From NCBI GenBank assembly GCA_041592335.1, contig JBFHQE010000001.1, positions 310,001 to 374,000 on the forward strand: 64,000 bases of DNA, given 5' to 3'. The notes beneath the pieces are model-generated. The model was not told where the DNA came from, made no database searches, and worked only from the letters and a program-made list of their open reading frames with translations. Every line of letters starts with the position of its first letter. Positions within the stretch are counted from its first letter, which is position 1. Position numbers and translations under genes: made by a program. This stretch comes from JBFHQE01 sp041592335. GTDB lineage: Bacteria > Pseudomonadota > Gammaproteobacteria > Thiohalobacterales > Thiohalobacteraceae. This document shows, piece by piece, positions 34,784-42,835 of this stretch.

Positions 34784-35410
34784 ATGGCCGTCATTGCATT
34801 GATCGGAAACAAGGGTGGTGCGGGCAAGACCACACTGGCGATTAATCTGGCGACAGTTTTTCAGCAACAAACAGCAACGGCATTGTTCGATGCCGACCCG
34901 CAGGGTTCCGCCCTGCACTGGTCAGCGATGATCGACAATGACGGCATGCCACGGGTTATCGATGCGACGGAAAACCTGGGTGACGTGGTTCGCGAGCACC
35001 GGGAAACTTTCCAGCACATCGTGATCGATTGTCCGCCGCAACTGCATTCAACACAGACGCGGGCCGCGCTCGAGCACTGCGACATCGCGATTATTCCGGT
35101 GTTACCGTCGCCGCTGGATTTGTGGGCCACGGTCGCCGTGGACGATGCCATTGCCGCGGCACAGGCCAACAATCCGGGCCTGCGAGCCCTGCTGGTGATC
35201 AACCAGCTGGAACCCAGAACCAAGTTGTCGCGCCTGGTGCGCGATGCCATTACAGAATTGAACATTCCAGCGGCCGCAACGGCCCTGCGTCGCCGCGCTG
35301 TTTACCGGGCGAGCGTGCTGGAAGGAAAAAGCGTCACTCAGATGGGACAGCCAGGTTCGGTGGCCTCTGAGGAAATCAACAATTTAATAGCTGAGGTGTT
35401 GGTCGCATGA
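34784..35410 (+). CDS. mcdA: Carboxysome-positioning ParA-type ATPase McdA
   Basis: McdA distributes carboxysomes over the nucleoid together with McdB. The 208-residue ATPase has a deviant Walker A KGGAGKTT (10-17, with the ParA signature lysine K10), the Walker A-prime ALFDADPQGSALHW, and Walker B in HIVIDCPP. It is encoded directly after acRAF and overlaps mcdB by four bases (ATGA). The small McdB partner rather than a ParB, and the carboxysome context, separate it from a chromosomal ParA. Confidence 0.9.
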   Translation: MAVIALIGNKGGAGKTTLAINLATVFQQQTATALFDADPQGSALHWSAMIDNDGMPRVIDATENLGDVVREHRETFQHIVIDCPPQLHSTQTRAALEHCDIAIIPVLPSPLDLWATVAVDDAIAAAQANNPGLRALLVINQLEPRTKLSRLVRDAITELNIPAAATALRRRAVYRASVLEGKSVTQMGQPGSVASEEINNLIAEVLVA

Positions 35411-35676
35411 GCACGACAGATAAAACCGGCAAGCAATTACTGGATTCCATTCGTAAAACCAAGGCTGGCCCCAGCACCGCGGCCGCGCAGAACGCCAAAA
35501 CGACTGCGCCGGACGATAAGCCAGCCGCAGCCAAACCTGCTGCAGTTAAACCCGCCGCTGCTGCGGCTAAAAAAGCACCGGCCAAGCGCAGTACGGCAGC
35601 CAAGCCTGCCGCTGCAAAGAAGCCGACGAGTTCCAGCGACCCTTACCAGTCGAGCCGCCGTATCTGGCCGGACTGA
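35407..35676 (+). CDS. mcdB: Carboxysome-positioning adaptor McdB (alpha type)
   Basis: A small, low-complexity protein of 89 residues. It starts with STTDKTGKQLLDSIRKTK, continues with an Ala/Lys/Pro-rich disordered centre and ends SSRRIWPD. The N-terminal region and the near-terminal tryptophan are hallmarks of proteobacterial alpha-McdB proteins, which bind the shell through the C-terminus and stimulate McdA. There is no coiled coil, unlike beta-McdB. Four-base overlap with mcdA supports joint translation. Sequence alone is too repetitive for a homology claim; the call rests on termini and context. Confidence 0.85.
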   Translation: MSTTDKTGKQLLDSIRKTKAGPSTAAAQNAKTTAPDDKPAAAKPAAVKPAAAAAKKAPAKRSTAAKPAAAKKPTSSSDPYQSSRRIWPD

Positions 35677-35732
35677 TTATCCGCTGCCTGCTGGCCGGTT
35701 AATTCCTCAGTTATTCATAAACTTGCCTGTCG

Positions 35733-35752
35733 CCCGGCCCGTAGTGGCCGGG
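35733..35752 (+). terminator. GC-rich hairpin after mcdB
   Basis: CCCGGCC and GGCCGGG form a 7-bp stem around CGTAGT, 57 bases after mcdB. No continuous T run follows, so it may only weaken read-through into cbbR. Confidence 0.45.
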
Positions 35753-35815
35753 TGAAATCGCTTTATTTGCGCGACAAACTTCTCCACAATGGCGAGCGAG
35801 CCTCTGAGGACGCCC

Positions 35816-36844
35816 ATGACTGAAGACGAACTCTCCGCACCAACCAGCATGCCGGATTTTCTGATCCGACACGCTACTCTGAGGCAGTTGCAGGTATTTG
35901 AAGCGATTGTCCGTCTCGGCAGTTTCACCCGTGCGGCGGAAGAGTTGTTCCTGACCCAGCCCACGGTTTCCATGCAGATCAAAAAACTCTCCGACTCGAC
36001 CGGGCTGGCCCTGTTCGAGCAGAAAGGCCGTTCGGTCAAGCCGACCGATGCCGGGAATGAGCTGTATGCCGCCTGCCGGGAAATCTTCCAGACTCTGTCC
36101 AACCTGGAAATGAAAATTGCCGAGATCAAGGGGATCCAGCGCGGTCGCCTGCGCCTGGGTGTCATCAGTACCGCGAAATACGTGGCGCCGCAGTTGCTGG
36201 GCGAGTTCAGCAAGCTTCACCCTGGCATCGAACTGGCGCTCAAGGTGACCAACCGCGAGCGAATCCTGGAACGCATTCAATCCAATGAAGACGATCTCTA
36301 TATCATGGGGCAGGCGCCCGACAAGGAGATCGATGTCGAGGTGTTTCCGTTTTCGCCCAATCCACTGGTGATGGTCGCCTGGCGTGACCACCCGCTGGCG
36401 GGCAAGAAAAATATCAGCCTGGAAGAGATTGCCGAAGAGCATTTCATTCTGCGTGAACCGGGTTCGGGAACCCGCGACGCGGTACTGCGGATGTTCCAGG
36501 AGCGAGGACTCAAGCCCAAGGTGCGTATGGAGCTGGGCAGTAACGAGGCCATAAAGCACGCGGTGGCCGGTGGGCTGGGGATCGCGGTGTTATCGCTGCA
36601 TTCGCTGGCGCTGGATGGCACCGATGGGCCGATCGTACTGTTGGATGTGGAAGGCTTTCCGATTGAGCGTAAATGGTACCTGGTCTACCCGAAAGGCAAG
36701 GCACTGTCGGTCGTATCGCAGGCATTCCTGGAATTCGCGCTGGAGATTGAGCCCAGGATTCATGAAAACCTCAACAAACTGCTCGCCCGGCACGGGCAGG
36801 CAGCGATCAAGCCCGCCGAGCATAACAAGCGCAAGGCCGGTTAA
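35816..36844 (+). CDS. cbbR: LysR-type regulator CbbR
   Basis: CbbR activates Calvin-cycle operons in response to metabolites. The protein is 342 residues with a winged helix-turn-helix (RHATLRQLQVFEAIVRLGSFTRAAEELFLTQPTVSMQIKKL, in parts) and a periplasmic-binding-like effector domain. The start at 35816 follows GAGGA by 5 bases; a start at 35789 lacks a site, and one at 35849 is possible. It lies downstream of the carboxysome genes on the same strand rather than divergent from cbbL as is common. Its stop overlaps the convergent nhaA stop (TTAA shared). Confidence 0.85.
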   Translation: MTEDELSAPTSMPDFLIRHATLRQLQVFEAIVRLGSFTRAAEELFLTQPTVSMQIKKLSDSTGLALFEQKGRSVKPTDAGNELYAACREIFQTLSNLEMKIAEIKGIQRGRLRLGVISTAKYVAPQLLGEFSKLHPGIELALKVTNRERILERIQSNEDDLYIMGQAPDKEIDVEVFPFSPNPLVMVAWRDHPLAGKKNISLEEIAEEHFILREPGSGTRDAVLRMFQERGLKPKVRMELGSNEAIKHAVAGGLGIAVLSLHSLALDGTDGPIVLLDVEGFPIERKWYLVYPKGKALSVVSQAFLEFALEIEPRIHENLNKLLARHGQAAIKPAEHNKRKAG

Positions 36845-38043
36845 ATCATCTGGCTGGGATTATCGAGCCTGGACAGGCTGTAGCGCAGGATGAGATAGCC
36901 GACGATTCCAGAGACCAGGGAGCCGAGGATGATGCCGAGTCGTTCGTCGAACATCATATCCACCCCGGTTTCATCGAATGCCAGCGAGCCGATAAACAAA
37001 CTCATGGTGAAGCCGATGCCGCAGATCGCCGCGGTGCCATACAGGCTAAGCCAGTTCATACCGCGTGGCATCTTGGCAAAGCCCAGTTTGATGATGAGCC
37101 AGCAGCAGGCAAAAATGCCGATCTGTTTGCCGATGAACAAGCCAAGCGCAATACCGACGGGCACAGGATGCAGCACCTGCTCCAGTCCCACGCCGCTGAG
37201 GTTGAGGCCGGCGTTGGCAAAGGCGAATACCGGTAAAATAATAAAGGCGACCACGGAATGCAGATCGTGTTCCAGTGCCTTCAACGGCGAATGGTCTGCT
37301 TTGGATCTGGATTTCATCGGGATGAACATTGCCAGAATGACGCCGGTCAAAGTCGCATGAACGCCCGATTTCAGCATGGCAACCCACATGACCAGGCCGA
37401 TCACCATGTAGAGGCTCTTTGATTCAACGCCGCGGCGGTTGAACCAGAAGAGTATCGGGATGCAGATCGATACGATGATCAATGCGGAAGTCGAGATCGA
37501 GGCGGTGTAGAACAGGGCAATCACGATGATGGCGCCGATATCGTCAAATATGGCCAGCGAGGTCAGGAATATCTTGAGGCTGGTCGGTACTCGCGAGCCG
37601 AGCAGGGTAAGAACACCCAGAGCAAAGGCAATATCGGTGGCCGCCGGAATAGCCCAGCCCCGCATGGCCGATGGGTCATCCATGTTAAAGAACATGTAAA
37701 CCAGCGCGGGCGCGGCCATGCCGCCAATCGCCGCCACCCCGGGCAGGATGATGTTGCGCTTGTCGGACAGTTCACCCTCGACCAGTTCGCGTTTCAGTTC
37801 CAGTCCGACCAGGAAAAAGAACACGGCCATCAGGCCATCGTTGATCCACAACAGCAAGGGCTTGGCGATCTGCAGCGCGCCGACACGAACCTCGACCGGT
37901 GTTGACAGGATCAGGTTGTAGAAGCTGTTGAGGGGCGAGTTGGCGATGACGATGGCCAGCGTTGCGGCCATGAATAGCAGAATGCCACCGGAGGATTCCA
38001 GTTTGAAGAAATCAGCAATTGCGGCATTGCCCGATTTGATCAT
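36841..38043 (-). CDS. nhaA: Na+/H+ antiporter NhaA
   Basis: NhaA exchanges protons for sodium across the inner membrane. The 400 residues have about twelve helices, with TDIAFALGVLTLLGSRVP and the ion-binding aspartate pair in SLAIFDDIGAIIVIALFY. The gene lies in the carboxysome region, last in a minus-strand run csoS1D - NUDIX - nhaA with only 31 bases before it. Because SulP transporters of the BicA type are sodium-dependent, NhaA here could maintain the gradient for bicarbonate uptake; this is inference from location. Confidence 0.94.
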   Translation of the reverse strand: MIKSGNAAIADFFKLESSGGILLFMAATLAIVIANSPLNSFYNLILSTPVEVRVGALQIAKPLLLWINDGLMAVFFFLVGLELKRELVEGELSDKRNIILPGVAAIGGMAAPALVYMFFNMDDPSAMRGWAIPAATDIAFALGVLTLLGSRVPTSLKIFLTSLAIFDDIGAIIVIALFYTASISTSALIIVSICIPILFWFNRRGVESKSLYMVIGLVMWVAMLKSGVHATLTGVILAMFIPMKSRSKADHSPLKALEHDLHSVVAFIILPVFAFANAGLNLSGVGLEQVLHPVPVGIALGLFIGKQIGIFACCWLIIKLGFAKMPRGMNWLSLYGTAAICGIGFTMSLFIGSLAFDETGVDMMFDERLGIILGSLVSGIVGYLILRYSLSRLDNPSQMI

Positions 38044-38074
38044 GTCGTTCCAGGACTATAGTGTTGGTACTGCC

Positions 38075-38638
38075 TCAGGAGGCATGCGGGTTTAGCAACT
38101 GGCGAGTTTTTTCCACCATGCGATAAGTTGACCTATTATTATTGAAGTGCGAGGCGCGATTCAATGAAGCCCATATAATTTCATGGGATTCATCGTTGCC
38201 GGGCACTGGAATCCGGTCATCGATTTCGACCAGGAAACGGATGTCGATGTGTTCATGTCGCGGGTAATCGCTGACCGGCGGGATGATATGGATATCCACA
38301 TCGAAGATTGCCGGGCTGACCAGCTTGATCATCGACATATCCAGACCGGTTTCTTCACTGGTTTCCTTCAGCGCCACGCGCACGATGTCGTGGTCGCCAT
38401 CGGCGTGTCCGCCGGGCTGGAACCACTGGTCGAGCTTGCGGTGGTGCAGCAGCAATACCCGGTCGCGGGTTGGGTTTACGACCCAGGCTGAACCGGTGAC
38501 GTGCGCCGGCCAGAGGTGGCGGTAAAAAATATCTTCATGCGTTTCGATAAAGCGGCGCGCACGGGCGATAAACGCCGATTCATCCATGAAACGGGTATGG
38601 TGTCGGTTGAGCAGTTGCAGAACTTCCTGACGGTGCAT
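38075..38638 (-). CDS. NUDIX hydrolase in the carboxysome region
   Basis: A 187-residue protein with a NUDIX box at about residues 77-99 (GHADGDHDIVRVALKETSEETGL, in two parts GHADGD and KETSEETG), where the first glutamate position is His/Asp as in a known subgroup. NUDIX enzymes split nucleoside or sugar diphosphate links. The gene starts two bases after the csoS1D stop, so it is almost surely co-transcribed with a shell protein. Removal of toxic or inhibitory phosphorylated by-products is conceivable, but substrate is unknown. Confidence 0.85.
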   Translation of the reverse strand: MHRQEVLQLLNRHHTRFMDESAFIARARRFIETHEDIFYRHLWPAHVTGSAWVVNPTRDRVLLLHHRKLDQWFQPGGHADGDHDIVRVALKETSEETGLDMSMIKLVSPAIFDVDIHIIPPVSDYPRHEHIDIRFLVEIDDRIPVPGNDESHEIIWASLNRASHFNNNRSTYRMVEKTRQLLNPHAS

Positions 38639-38640
38639 GA

Positions 38641-39255
38641 CTAAATTCCCGATGGGTTTTCAATCGCGGCAATGGCAGCGGCCGCGGCTTCATCCACATC
38701 CGCCTCCGAGCCAGCCAGGGTTAAACGGCCAAACGCGCCAACCGCGCGCACATCGATCAGGGTGATGTTGGCGGCTTTTTCCGCCTGGTTGGCCGCGTAC
38801 ACAATATATCCGGCGGGTTCGGTTTCCAGGATGAACATGCTCTGGTCCGGTAGAATCATCGAGCCGCGCCGATCCTGGCGGTTGATCAGTACCGTGTGAT
38901 CCGGCGTCATGCCGCGAATGATTTCCTGCCAGGTGATGTGACAGGTTTGTCGATCATGCAGATCGGCGCCGAGACGCGACAAAATGACTTTACCCGCTTC
39001 GCGCACATCGTCCTGGTCGCGATGGTGGATAACCATCGAGCCGAAGGCACGTTCCACCACCTGCGAAGCCAGATGCACGCGCGTGGCCTTGAGCGCGTAA
39101 TCGGTGATGCGGTGAATGGCCATGCCCGGCGATGCCTCCACCCACAGGCAACCATTGCCCGGCACAGGGGGAAAACCCTGGGACACGGTTGCCATGTACT
39201 CCGCCAGCTGAGGCTGCAGGGAGTCGATGTAGACATACGTCCGGAGTTTGATCAT
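38641..39255 (-). CDS. csoS1D: Tandem BMC-domain shell protein CsoS1D
   Basis: A 204-residue protein with two fused BMC domains (roughly 1-100 and 101-204) that forms pseudohexameric trimers with a gated, large pore for bulky metabolites such as RuBP. It starts IKLRTYVYIDSLQPQLAEYM and includes VVERAFGSMVIHHRDQDDVR, ITPDHTVLINRQDRRGSMI and VDVRAVGAFGRLTLAGSEADV, all close to known CsoS1D sequences. It lies on the opposite strand from the main operon, divergent from sulP, with a palindromic site about 80 bases upstream. Confidence 0.93.
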   Translation of the reverse strand: MIKLRTYVYIDSLQPQLAEYMATVSQGFPPVPGNGCLWVEASPGMAIHRITDYALKATRVHLASQVVERAFGSMVIHHRDQDDVREAGKVILSRLGADLHDRQTCHITWQEIIRGMTPDHTVLINRQDRRGSMILPDQSMFILETEPAGYIVYAANQAEKAANITLIDVRAVGAFGRLTLAGSEADVDEAAAAAIAAIENPSGI

Positions 39256-39335
39256 TGGGCTCTGCCACTACTTCGCTAAGGCGAGATTGTACGCTTTGCC
39301 GGACAAAGGATTAATTCAAAAAGATCAACAACAGG

Positions 39336-39353
39336 CATAGATGATAATCTATG
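39336..39353. promoter_or_regulatory. Palindromic operator candidate shared with cbbL
   Basis: CATAGAT-GATA-ATCTATG is a perfect inverted repeat with the same arms and spacing as the one at 26965-26982 upstream of cbbL. It lies 81 bases before csoS1D and 291 before sulP. Confidence 0.7.
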
Positions 39354-39425
39354 AGACGAGAAGGCCAGATTGGGCTAGAGCTATGAAATAGAGTCGCTCT
39401 TGCGTGCACTGATTTGGGGCATAAT

Positions 39426-39446
39426 CCCATGAAAACATGGGTTTTT
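39426..39446 (+). terminator. Leader hairpin with U tract upstream of sulP
   Basis: CCCATG and CATGGG pair around AAAA and are followed by TTTTT, on the + strand where no gene precedes. If transcription starts near the palindrome, this is an attenuator in the sulP leader. Confidence 0.6.
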
Positions 39447-39644
39447 GTAAATGGATCAATGAGATTCCATCGATAATTATCAATGAATGCTATTTACAGA
39501 ATCGATTAGTGCTGGTTTTGCTCCTCCTGCACACTACCGAGCCAATCAGGACAGGTATCAAGACCGTGACTCCCTGGCGGTGCCCGCTGGCTGGGATGAC
39601 CAGATTCGGCGGGGCAGGTAGCGGCAATAACAGAAGGTAGCGAC

Positions 39645-41729
39645 ATGGGTTTTTTGAACGCGATATTTCCATTCCTGCGCTGGTTCCCGCTTACCGGTAG
39701 CACGCTGCGAGCGGACTTCGTGGCCGGTATCACCGTGGCGCTGGTGCTGGTGCCTCAGAGTATGGCCTATGCCCAGCTCGCGGGTCTGCCGGTTGTCTAT
39801 GGCCTGTACGCATCCTTTATACCGGTTATCGTCGCGTCCATGTGGGGTTCCTCCAACCAGCTGCATACCGGTCCGGTGGCCATGTTGTCGCTGATGTCGG
39901 CGGCGGCGGTCATGCCGTTTGCCACGCCCGCCACGGCGGAATTCATCCAGTTATCCATCATGCTGGCGCTGATGGTGGGGATACTGCGTTTCTCACTGGG
40001 TGTGTTCAAGTTGGGTGCCATCGTGAACCTGCTGTCCAGCCCGGTTATCGTGGGCTTCACCAACGCCGCGGCATTGATCATCGGGCTGTCCCAGTTAAGC
40101 AAGGTGATTGGCGTGCCCTTCCCGCGTTCCGATTCCTACCTCTGGGATTTATGGGGTGTGGTGATCCAGGTGCCCGAGTTGCACTGGATGACGCTCGCGT
40201 TCTCGCTCGGTGCCTGGATCCTGATCGAGCTGGTGCGGCGCGTTTCCAGAAAGGTGCCGGCCGTGCTGGTTGCCGTGGTGGTGGCGACGCTGGTCAGTGC
40301 CATGATCGGTTTCGAGGAAAAAATCACCGTTACATCCGAACAGATTCAGGACGAGCAACTGGAAAAGAACCTGGCCAGGTACAAGCAGCAGATCGATCGC
40401 ATTACCGAGCTGACCGGCCTTGTCGCGGCGGACAGTCAGCGCGCCAAACAGCTCGCCGATCAGGGTGGTCTCGAGAATATTCAGGCCGCGGAAATGCTGC
40501 GTGCCCAGATCGCCACTTATAAATATGAGTTAAGACAGCTCAAGGCGGAGCGCAACGCACAACAGATCGTGATTAACAAGGAAGGGCTGTCGGGCGTGCC
40601 GCAGGCGGATGGTTCGCTGTTGCTCTACCGGCCCGCGACCGTGGCCAATGAAGTGACCGATGGCAAGACCTGGCGTTTCAGTGGCATCGATCAGGAGCGA
40701 ATCGTGCTGTCGGCGGGCGGTTCCGTTGTCGGCAATATTCCCAAGGGGCTGCCCAGCTTCGAAGCACCCGAAATGCGCTGGGACCTGTTGCTGGCCCTGT
40801 TGCCCGCCGCGCTGGTAATGGCGTTGATCGGCTTTATGGAAGCAACCTCGATTTCCAAGGCGATTGCGGCCACGACGGGTGAGCGTGTCGATACCAGCAA
40901 GGAACTGGTCGGCCAGGGTCTGGCCAATATCGCCGGTAGCTTCTTCGGCTCCTACACGGTAAGCGGTTCCTTCTCGCGCTCCGCCGTGGCGGCCAAGACC
41001 GGCGCCAAGACGGGCATGTTTGCCATCATCAGCGCGATTGCCGTGGTGCTGGTGCTGCTGTTCTTCACTGAATATCTCTATCACCTGCCGCAGGCCGTGC
41101 TGGCAATTATCGTGATGATGGCGGTGTTCAGCCTGATTCGTATCAAGCCTCTGGTGCATGCCTGGAAGTTTGATCGCATAGGTGCATCCATCGGTGTGAT
41201 TACCTTCTTTGCCACGCTGCTGATGGCGCCCGCGATTGCCAACGGTATTCTGCTCGGCGTCGCGCTGACCATTTTCTACTACCTGATCAGCGTCATGCGG
41301 CCGCGCGCGGAAGTGGTCAGCCGCAAGATGGACGGCACCCTGGGTGGTATTCGTGCACATAAACTGCAACCTATCAGCGATCAGTTCGTGCCGGTGCGGT
41401 TCGATGGTTCGCTGACATTCATCAACGTGGCTTATTTCGAAGACATGATTCTCGAAGCGCATGCCGACTTCCCGCAGGCCAAGACCATCCTGGTTATCGG
41501 TAGCGGCATCAACGAAGTCGATGCCTCGGGCGACGAGAAAATCCGTGAAGTGGCCGAGAGCTTGCGCGATGTCGGTGTGCGGCTGGTATTCAGCGGTCTG
41601 AAGCACCAGGTAAAACAGTCGCTGGCCAAGAGTGGCCTGGTCGAAGAACTGGGCAAAGATGCCTTCTTCTCCGATAAGGAAACGGCCTTGATCGAACTCT
41701 GCAAGCAATACCAGGGTTGCAAGGAATAA
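39645..41729 (+). CDS. SulP-family anion transporter with coiled-coil insertion
   Basis: A 694-residue SulP/SLC26 transporter. The membrane part begins LRADFVAGITVALVLVPQSMAYAQLAGLP, continues with SSPVIVGFTNAAAL and later MALIGFMEATSISKA, and ends with a STAS domain (about 560-690). Between the seventh and eighth helices, where relatives have a few residues, there is a polar stretch of about 130 residues (226-357) with heptad-like Leu/Ile/Gln/Lys pattern, then the usual VVGNIPKGLP. Next to carboxysome genes, bicarbonate is the likely substrate; sulfate is the alternative. Confidence 0.9.
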   Translation: MGFLNAIFPFLRWFPLTGSTLRADFVAGITVALVLVPQSMAYAQLAGLPVVYGLYASFIPVIVASMWGSSNQLHTGPVAMLSLMSAAAVMPFATPATAEFIQLSIMLALMVGILRFSLGVFKLGAIVNLLSSPVIVGFTNAAALIIGLSQLSKVIGVPFPRSDSYLWDLWGVVIQVPELHWMTLAFSLGAWILIELVRRVSRKVPAVLVAVVVATLVSAMIGFEEKITVTSEQIQDEQLEKNLARYKQQIDRITELTGLVAADSQRAKQLADQGGLENIQAAEMLRAQIATYKYELRQLKAERNAQQIVINKEGLSGVPQADGSLLLYRPATVANEVTDGKTWRFSGIDQERIVLSAGGSVVGNIPKGLPSFEAPEMRWDLLLALLPAALVMALIGFMEATSISKAIAATTGERVDTSKELVGQGLANIAGSFFGSYTVSGSFSRSAVAAKTGAKTGMFAIISAIAVVLVLLFFTEYLYHLPQAVLAIIVMMAVFSLIRIKPLVHAWKFDRIGASIGVITFFATLLMAPAIANGILLGVALTIFYYLISVMRPRAEVVSRKMDGTLGGIRAHKLQPISDQFVPVRFDGSLTFINVAYFEDMILEAHADFPQAKTILVIGSGINEVDASGDEKIREVAESLRDVGVRLVFSGLKHQVKQSLAKSGLVEELGKDAFFSDKETALIELCKQYQGCKE

Positions 41730-41735
41730 TCCTTT

Positions 41736-41764
41736 CGCCGGTGCGCATTGCGCCGGCGTTCTTT
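41736..41764 (+). terminator. Terminator after sulP
   Basis: CGCCGG and CCGGCG pair around a GC-rich loop that can extend the stem, followed by TTCTTTCCTT, 6 bases after the sulP stop. Confidence 0.75.
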
Positions 41765-41797
41765 CCTTCCTGTTGCCTGTGCGGATAGACTCCGTGC

Positions 41798-42103
41798 ATG
41801 CGTAAATTCTTTTCCCATGAAAACCGCTTCATCCTCTGGAACGTCAAGGGCGTGCTGGAGGCGGCCGGTATTGCCTGTCAGGTTCGTAACGAATATGTCG
41901 GTGGCGCGGCCGGCGATCTGTCGCCGTTCGATGTCTGGCCCGAGATATGGATTGAAGATGCGGATTTTGCGCGGGCGCAGTCGTTGTTAGCGGAAATGGA
42001 TAAGCCTGAAGAGGGGCAGCAGTGGCAGTGCCCCGAGTGTCATGAGATGAATGAAGCGAGCTTTGAGTATTGCTGGCGGTGTGGGGCTTCGCGGGAGGAG
42101 TGA
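41798..42103 (+). CDS. DUF2007 protein with C-terminal zinc ribbon
   Basis: A 101-residue protein. The first two thirds (VLEAAGIACQVRNEYVGGAAGDLSPFDVWPEIWIED) fit DUF2007, a small domain thought to be a signal-transducing or nucleotide-binding unit of the PII-like fold. The end has a zinc ribbon CPEC...CWRCG at about residues 78-96. The ATG at 41798 follows a short gap after the sulP terminator. Role unknown. Confidence 0.8.
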   Translation: MRKFFSHENRFILWNVKGVLEAAGIACQVRNEYVGGAAGDLSPFDVWPEIWIEDADFARAQSLLAEMDKPEEGQQWQCPECHEMNEASFEYCWRCGASREE

Positions 42104-42213
42104 TTGGCTGGCGGCTTTGCAAAACCGAATTGTCTGGATATAGTCGTGCTTGTATCTAGCTATTTAACTAGATGTAGTCATAATCATTAAACAACTGCTA
42201 GCCCAATAAAAAC

Positions 42214-42747
42214 ATGATCGAATCACGTTATTGGAAAGAAGATTTACTAAATTACGCAAAACGCTTAAAGCCTGTGAAAAAACCACAGCGTTGGAGCGAG
42301 AAGCACGTTGTGAATTTTGAAAAAGAAATAATTATTTCTTTTTTCTATATACGTAAGCTTTTTGAAACACATAAAGTAACAAATAGATCTAGAGCATATA
42401 AAGCAGAAGTATTTTCTTATACTCCGAGCGGAAGAAGAACTACGAGATTAAACCAGCATTCAATAGATGAAGTTTATAATCTCGAAAATGAGAGAAAAGT
42501 AAAAAAGAAAATAGTATTTTTGGCTAATCAGCTAATCCATAGTTGTACCATCTTTGCATATAGAAACGAGGACAGAAACTGGGGTGGTGTATATGCGTGT
42601 TCGGATTTTGAAAGGAATAAAACCATTTACCGTATTCCCATCGAAGAAATAATATCTATATTTGTGCTCGTGGGAAATGACTATCCATCAAGAGTGACTA
42701 TGTCATGGAATGAAGAAGTTGGTGATTATGATATTCAAACAAACTAA
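42214..42747 (+). CDS. AT-rich orphan protein
   Basis: A 177-residue, Lys/Asn/Ile-rich soluble protein with no domain I recognise. It is much more AT-rich than the genes on either side, with codons such as AAA, ATA and TTT preferred, and stands alone between the DUF2007 gene and ybaK. No signal peptide or membrane helix is seen. The composition points to horizontal acquisition; there is no adjacent partner to suggest a toxin-antitoxin or defence role. Confidence 0.6.
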   Translation: MIESRYWKEDLLNYAKRLKPVKKPQRWSEKHVVNFEKEIIISFFYIRKLFETHKVTNRSRAYKAEVFSYTPSGRRTTRLNQHSIDEVYNLENERKVKKKIVFLANQLIHSCTIFAYRNEDRNWGGVYACSDFERNKTIYRIPIEEIISIFVLVGNDYPSRVTMSWNEEVGDYDIQTN

Positions 42748-42835
42748 AAGGGCTAACAAAAACTGGGTAGGAGCACAGTTTTAGCTGATAGTTGAGTTTG
42801 TTATATTTCGATCCTATTTCATTCGCGAAATCACA

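Larger units (their letters stand above)
39256..39644. promoter_or_regulatory. Divergent control region between csoS1D and sulP
   Basis: A 389-base region without a credible gene. It contains the 18-bp palindrome at 39336-39353, an intrinsic-terminator-like hairpin on the + strand at 39426-39446 and a GC-rich last part before the sulP start. Promoters for both genes should lie here; no consensus sigma70 pair was clear. Confidence 0.6.

Noticed and set aside
40530..41708. A 392-residue open frame opposite the SulP transporter
   Set aside because: Antisense shadow of the transporter with low-complexity His/Gln/Arg content.
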